Assembly (NCBI GenBank): GCA_019359835.1
Contig: CM033323.1
Span: forward strand, 15,170,501 to 15,234,500
Reading direction: 5' to 3'
DNA length: 64,000 bases
Source of the DNA: Pharus latifolius
Lineage: Eukaryota > Streptophyta > Magnoliopsida > Poales > Poaceae
Position numbers and translations under genes: made by a program. The notes beneath the pieces were generated by a model that saw only the letters and a program-made list of their open reading frames with translations, was not told the origin of the DNA and did no database searches. This document shows positions 57,914 through 64,000 of this stretch, one piece after another (positions within the stretch are counted from its first letter, which is position 1; the number at the start of each line of letters is the position of its first letter).

Positions 57914-60229
57914 CGACCGTTGTCACAAACTGTTGAGTCATTGCCAACTCCCTTACCGCCATGTGTCGTGATATAGTAGGTCAAATTGCATGGAAAGACT
58001 ACAATCTAACAAAAATCTAAAAAGAAGCTAAACATTCTGACTAGCTACCATTCATTCCTTAAATTTATTTTTATTTTATGCTTTTGAAATAAGCAAATAT
58101 ATTTCTCAAACTATTCTATTTTAAGTCTAAACATTTTTTCAAACTTCTTCTAAGTTTATCAAAATAAGTCGTCACACTGGGCTTATAAGTTGGTTTATTT
58201 GAAAAATTTTAATTTGACCAAACATACTCTTAGTAAATTTGATCACTAAACTTATCCTTTACATTAGTTAATTGGTCACTAAACTTGTTTGTATTAGTGA
58301 ATTCTTTCATTCCATCATTTAATTTAAGTGTTGGATCAATTTTTCACTGTAGATCGATGGATTTCTACTTAATAATGTTTTTTTCTTTTTCTTTGAATTT
58401 AGTGACTGCTTGTGGTTCCAAGTATATAAAATTGAAGGAATTTTCTTATTAGGAACAATTAATTTCATATCATTGCAAAAGTGGAAATTTAATAAAATAT
58501 TAATAGATGTGAATATGGCATGTAATATTTGGATCCACATGTCAATAAAACAATTAGTAGTATTTGTTAAATTTATAATTTAAATTGTAGTATGGAACTA
58601 AATATCTCTTTTTATTATTGTTGATCGTATTTATTATTCTCAATTCTTACTTGAGTCCTCTCTTCATTCAACTTTACAAATCAGGTCCTACTTCTTTCCT
58701 AATAACTTTAATCCACCTCGCACATCACACGTCACTTTTCGTTAGTGAAACAAATGAATATATAAAGTGGCACTAACATTTTATACTCATTCGACTTTTA
58801 CATAGAACAAAGAATTATAATATAACAAGAAAATTCATACAATATTTAAAAATAAAAATAATATGTGTATTTCTTAAAATTTTGTGATTTTCTTATGGTG
58901 TTTCTAAGTTTTGTATAATTGTATCATGTGATAACAGCACTTTGTAGACAAAATATTAGAAATAGTCACAAACGAACCTTTTTTACACCATGTCAAGATT
59001 GTTGCATCCAATTTATCAAAATGTGTTTCACTTACTACAACACTTTGGAATATAAAAAATATTCATGCAAAACAAAACACTGACAAAAAAGAAAAATCCT
59101 AGTCGCGATCACTATTGCGCATGCTAGTGCCATCACAGGGAAGTTGTTGGAGCTCGCAATGGCGGCCAGGAAGCTGCGCGGATGACACTGGAATGCAACC
59201 AAAAAAAAATTTAAAGTAGAAAAAATTTTATGACGAAAAGCACCCATTAGATCGAGTAATGGAAGAAAATATGCAACAATTATAATCACGGGCGGACCTA
59301 CGGGGGCGGCCGCCACCCCTGACCTCGCCAACACTGTAGTACCTAACATACCGTCGTCTTCCACGACACCGGCGAACCACAGACATCCCCCTCCTCCAGT
59401 CTACGTCTCCCCCCGCAAGTCGCAGCCTTGAAACCTTCCATTCTATTAGTTCTCCACCAGGCTGGCCTTCTTGGAGTTGGCCCCGGCTTCTGCCTGCAAA
59501 TGCCACATTGCTCTCCCCACCGCGAGGTCGGTTCGCCCTAATTCGCGCGTCTCCATCTAGAATTCGCAATTCCTAACTCACGCGCCCGTCGGCTTGCTGC
59601 GCTCTCCTGTTTCCGGAGTTGCTGTCGCTTGTCGCCGGAGTCCCCGCCCACAATTGCGGCCGACCGCGAGTAGCCAGTAGGCAACAGCTGCAGTCGCACG
59701 TATGGCTCCAAGATTGGAGACAGGAGCACTATATTCTTGTATAATTGTAAATCATGTCATCTTTACTATATTGTTAATGCTTTGCCTAGTGTTTCTGTAG
59801 CGGTCTTGTTACTTGTTCATGCTCTTGTCAAATTGAAATAGTCGGATGGTCGCTGAAATATATTTGAGATTTGTTTGTTGTAGATGGATAGGTGCCAATT
59901 TATTTTTCTTCATCGGAAGATATCCTTTGATTTTGGTTTGCATCTGTTGCGTTGAGGTCTTGGAATGAGAAAAAAAAAGGTCATAAATATTTGTTTCAAT
60001 TAACAACATAGATTAGTTGGAGGAAAGATTGTCGTTGTTGCTGGGGTGCTTTATGGGTTCCAATCAAGTGCATGGTTTTACAGTGCACTTGATCTCTCAA
60101 TTGGTTAATTTGTGTTGTGCATTAGCAGTTTTAGGACAGTAGATAAACCAGGAATCTTCACAAAGATTAGGCAATGAGGCTGTCTACCTGCAGAGTACTG
60201 GCAGCTACTAATGCTCCACTCAAAACGCC
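57914..60229. other. Non-coding DNA with one GC-rich block
   Basis: 57914-59090 is AT-rich. The block 59280-59710 is C/G-rich and could be the leader of a plant gene reading leftward, but the minus ORFs (59569-59228, 59729-59538) have no recognised domain and no splice support. Nothing is called. Confidence 0.4.
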
Positions 60230-60396
60230 TCTGCCTCTCGGCTGGATAGCCTAATGGTGAGTCTGTTGCTTTGGTTCTATGAGCCTTGGTTCAGATTGTA
60301 AGAGTCAGCTAAACAGAGGATTTCATACACCCCCTACAAACATTAGCATGGAGGATGTAAATTTAGGTGGTAAGCACTTTTTTTTTTTTTTTTTTG
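60230..60396 (+). mobile_element. Possible tRNA-derived SINE
   Basis: TAGCCTAATGG at about 60247-60257 fits RNA polymerase III box A, and GGTTCAGATTG at about 60289-60299 is close to box B (GGTTCGANTCC), some 30 bp downstream. The unit ends in a run of about 19 T (60378-60396). The cloverleaf does not fold as a tRNA. I found no target duplication. Confidence 0.35.
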
Positions 60397-60910
60397 CCTA
60401 GAGCAGTCGTCTGCATGAAATTATATGCATACATTGTAAGAAACACACTTGTAAGGAGTAGAAGCGTTTGCAGAGGGGCTGTTTAGTTGTTTGTAGAGCG
60501 GCTGTTTGGTTGTTTGTCACCATTTCACTGTACATCAAAAGTTCTACCCCAAAAAGCACTATTCATCAACAACTTGCACCATGATAGACGAAAGATGACC
60601 ACCATTATTTTTACTTGAAAGCAACTCCTACATTAGATCATGCTTCAAGCTTAGAATGCCACTCTAAAAAAAACAAAAACAAATCACACATGTAGAAAAT
60701 TTCTAAAAACATAATATATGATAATCAAACAAAACCAAAATAAACTCATAGAGTGTAGAAAATTCTTAAGTGTTGTTCCACTATACTCTTGTGTAGAGTG
60801 AAACACACAAAACCCAGTTTGATACCTGCAAAATCAAACATATCATTATCATCAAAAATAGATCTCTCAACCCGGCAGACCAACCGTTACTTTTTAACAT
60901 TGGTACACTA
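60397..60910. other. Non-coding flank of the right duplication arm
   Basis: No gene recognised. A 15-bp repeat around GGGGCTGTTTAGTTGTTTGT / GCGGCTGTTTGGTTGTTTGT lies at 60476-60518. The arm of the inverted duplication begins near 60911. Confidence 0.45.
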
Positions 60911-61323
60911 TGTAATTTACAAAAAATACCTGATACTATTTAAAATTAGTAAAAAAGTTTTTTAACGGGAGCGTCTAGAAATTGAGATATGACAACCCAG
61001 TTACAATTTTTAGTATAAAATACATCAGACCGGACCATACTAGCCCAGTTGCTCATAGGATTGGTCTAGATCAAAATTCACTCGATTCAGATGGATCCAG
61101 GTTTTTTTTGCAACCTAACACAAATCTGACCAATTAAGTTCAATGTTCACGTAAATGTATCTAAAATGTATCTGTATCTCTCATATCAGACAATAGTAAT
61201 CTTTTATTCTGTCCATTAGTCACTCTATCCTAAAGTCAAAAAATGTTTTTTTAATAAGATCGGGTCTCATAAAAATTTTTTATTTATTAATTTAGACAAT
61301 AATTTAGTGGCATATATCAGCAG

Positions 61324-63587
61324 GGTCAGAAGAGTGTAAATGCCCCGAGCCGGACCAGCTCCTCGACGGCCTTCTAACACCGGCATTCTCTTCGCGATCA
61401 TGCCTCAGCGGGTACTACATGTAAATATTACCTGCTGATTCATTCTTAAAAATAATATGTCTAGTAAAATTTCAAGAACACATCTCAATTACAAAAATAG
61501 GCTAAATGGGTATTTAGCTAAGCTTATTAGAGATTTCAGCTTCTATAGAAAATTTATAGTTGATCAAACACTCTATTTATTAGGGATTATAAACCGTCCT
61601 CAACTCATTTGGATGGATAAATTAAAACCAATTTCTCTGATTTATTTGAGCGATTATTCTCATTCCTTCTCATTCTCGCAAACTACTCGCACGCCTTAAA
61701 TTTAAGCTTTTAAATCTTGTCAAACAAATTTTGGATGTATAATTTATCAAATAAATCAGTTTTTTGGCTTATTAGCCATAAGCCAAAACAAATGGCTTAT
61801 TAAATAGGGAAAATCGCTAAGCTCCGCCAAACACGATCCAAGGTTGTGTTCGAGGTACGATAACAAAATATTTTTAAAAAAAATTGTTTTCGAAAAATTA
61901 TCATAAATAAAGTTCTAAACATTTGATAAAATTAATATTGTTGTTAGTTCTATCAGGATTTTGGTGGTAACTCAGTATATGAAAGGCAGTTTAGATTAGA
62001 TATTTTATTATTAGTTTTGTTGTGATTGAAAAAAATTATGGGACTGTTACCGAGAAGGTGCTCCTCGTCGACCGGTACCGGGACGTCGACGCCCTCTTCT
62101 GCGAGCCCTTCCCGGCGACGTCGTGGCAGCTGCCGTCCGGCGGCTTCCCGCTGAAACACCTCAGGGACTTCGAGCTCACGTCTAAGGAGAGCTTCGGGAA
62201 CTTGTTGAAGAGTGGGGCCATCACCGTTGACGGCGACGGCGGCCAACGGCCGCCGTACTTGTACCTCCATCTCGAAGGCGGTTATGGGTTCTACGACAAG
62301 CTCTTCTACTGCGACGAGCACCAGCGCCGGCTCCAGAGCGTGCCGTGGCTGCTCATGAAGACGGACAGCTACATTGTGCCGGGGCTGTTTCTTGTGCCGT
62401 CGTTCCAAGAGCTTGGCAGAATGTTTCCAGAAATGGATACTGTGTTCTACCACCTTGGAAGGTACGTACATGTAGTGGAGAATCCAGGAATTTGACTATA
62501 CAAACACAAAATTAAATTTGCCTAAAAATGCATCTCGATGGATCCTTAAAGGTGAGTAGGTGCACCACTTAAATCCTTAAACTTAATATTTAATTTGATA
62601 AATCACTAAATTTATTTGATTATTTCACTTAGATCTCTCCATGAATTAAATTTTCAAAAAATCATGTGGTGTCAATATATGATACATCAAAATTGATGTA
62701 GCATACTGCTGACATAATATGATAATAGTGACAATCTCTTCGTATATTAACATGGACGGATAATTAGATTGTTATTTTGATTACATACTTAAAAAATAAT
62801 ATAAAATAAATTATGAAAATTCTATATAAAATATGAGGGAATAAAATGCAAAATTTACATATTATCTCAACGATGACAAAATGACCAAATTAATTATCAA
62901 TGACAAGTCACATAACCTCAAAGACCCATAATACAATTTACACAAGTTCTAACGTATGTGGGCCCACCGATTGCAGGTACCTGTTCCACCCGACGAACAC
63001 CGTGTGGCGCACCGTCACTAGCTACTACTAGTCGCACCTCGCAGGCGCCGACCAGCGGGTTGGCATACAGATCAGGGTGTTCAACGGCGACCAACCCTTC
63101 CAGCACGTCTTGGACCAGATCCTCTCCTGCCTAAACAGAGAGAAGCTCATCCCAACAGAAACCAACAGCAACATGTCCCAGGCAGTTCTGATCACTTCTC
63201 TCAGCTCATGGTACTCCCAGAAGATCAAACAACACTACGATGGGAAAGTCCTGGGAGTTTACCAGCCAAGCCATGAGGAGCACCAGCAATGGGGCAACAC
63301 GGGGCACGACACGGGGCCCTCATAGAGATATACCTGCTCAGCATGGTCGACGTGCTGGTCACCAGCGGCTTCTCGACGTTCGGGTACGTCGCGCAGGGGC
63401 TCGGCGGCCTGATGCCATGGATCATGGAAAAGCCAAAGAAGGACGCCCGCACAGCGCCAGAGCCGCCGTGCCGGCGGGCAGTGTCAGTCGAGCCGTGCTT
63501 CCACTCGCCTCCGTACTACGATTGTACGGCAAAGAGGGACCGGGATAGCCGGAGGGTGGTCAGCTTGTCAATGGCAGCAAGTGGTGA
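61324..63587 (+). pseudogene. Fucosyltransferase pseudogene (GT37), duplicate of exons 2-4
   Basis: Exon 2 equivalent 61324-61411. The exon 3 equivalent is only 62050-62461, because a deletion relative to the intact copy (about 15210-15627) removed the intron acceptor and the first 254 bases of the exon. The exon 4 equivalent is 62977-63587. Further lesions: TAG at 63029-63031 where the intact copy has CAG (SYYQSH), a 1-base deletion near 63312, a 3-base deletion in SFQDEL, and loss of about 40 bases near 63570 that encode the conserved CEDVSWGLKL end. No exon 1 is included in the duplicated segment. Where it can be read it matches the intact copy closely, so the duplication is fairly recent. 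Confidence 0.93.
61756..61904. mobile_element. 149-bp insertion present only in the right arm
   Basis: The empty site is visible in the left arm (ATCAAATAAAGTTC, about 15761-15774 in reverse). In the right arm AAATAAA is repeated on both sides (61749-61755 and 61905-61911), a 7-bp target duplication. The insert contains a small palindrome GGCTTATTAGCCATAAGCC and lacks coding capacity. It must have entered after the duplication. Confidence 0.78.
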
Positions 63588-64000
63588 CTGAATCTAGTTA
63601 GGTTTTGATCTCTTGTGGCAGATTAACTGATAGTATATAGCCATAGCCCACTTAATTACCTGATAAGTGTAAACATGTCCATTTTGAAAGGCTGCGGGAA
63701 CAAATCATACACAACAACACATACACCAGCCTACAATACATAACTTAAAACTCATGACTTCCGCTTGTTGGCCCGTGAGTGGTGTTGTAATACTGGGTAT
63801 TGATTGATTCTAGCTAATGTAACTGAAGTACAAAGAATATATCAATCCCAACTGACAGCTATAGTTATTCGACTTAAATCTCTAACTGAACTTCGGTAAC
63901 ACCAGGTGAATCATCTGCTGAGGTTTTGGGTCAGAAAAGCATTTCATTCTTCAGAAGCAATTTCAGCATCACACCAAACAATTACTGCATTTTCCAATAT
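63588..64000. other. 3' flank duplicated from the CcmH-FUT intergenic region
   Basis: Mirrors 13208-13619. No gene lies within it; the expected CcmH copy would begin (3' end first, minus strand) about 120 bases past the window. Confidence 0.8.

Larger units (their letters stand above)
60911..64000 (+). repeat. Right arm of large inverted duplication
   Basis: Matches the reverse complement of 13208-16613 throughout, with a deletion of about 418 bp (between 62049 and 62050) and an extra 149-bp insertion (61756-61904). At the window end it is still matching the 3' flank of the CcmH-like gene, so a second CcmH-related copy is expected just beyond base 64000. Confidence 0.92.

Noticed and set aside
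60247..60300. Functional tRNA gene
   Set aside because: Box A and B resemblance only; no cloverleaf with acceptor and anticodon stems can be drawn.
61953..62471. Minus-strand 172-codon ORF in the right duplication arm
   Set aside because: Antisense of the FUT pseudogene exon; it equals the antisense shadow seen over the intact copy.
1..64000. Bacterial-type operon, phage or defence system
   Set aside because: No prokaryotic gene organisation, ribosome-binding sites or such protein families; introns and plant repeats dominate.

Overview
This window looks like nuclear DNA of a monocot-type plant. It has spliced genes with GT-AG introns, AT-rich introns and spacers, one gene with GC-rich third codon positions (typical of commelinid monocots), and many plant transposons. 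I cannot name the species from sequence alone. Nothing bacterial or organellar is present.

Only two ordinary host genes are recognisable. (1) At 10228-13089 (+) lies a three-exon CcmH-like gene for mitochondrial cytochrome c maturation. Its redox motif has lost a cysteine and its C-terminus is frameshifted, so it is probably a decaying copy. (2) Convergent to it is a GT37 xyloglucan-type fucosyltransferase. Exons 2-4 lie at 16200-13621 (-), and a phase-compatible first exon encoding the membrane anchor lies about 21 kb away at 37744-37543. A second copy of FUT exons 2-4 and their flank sits in inverted orientation at about 60911-64000. It is a large inverted duplication, clearly a pseudogene, and runs off the window edge toward a presumed second CcmH copy.

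The rest is mostly layered transposons. 1-700: degenerate zinc-knuckle retroelement trace. 3546-5085: solo LTR with a perfect target duplication. 6000-6612: Ty3/gypsy gag relic. 19283-31564: complete 12.3-kb CACTA element, inserted in the long FUT intron, with a TNP2-type transposase, a ten-exon Transposase_24/Ulp1-like gene, a relic second copy of that gene and several arrays of a TATCGGTAA-type motif. 40008-52002: Ty1/copia element (-) with short LTRs, split by three insertions of a solo-LTR family; one of these solo LTRs contains a fourth. 52003-60910: MITEs, a hAT-like element, a long-inverted-repeat element and a possible SINE.

The elements date one another: copia is older than the solo LTRs inside it, which are older than the LTR nested in one of them. 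The CACTA lies within an intron and leaves the FUT splice phases intact.
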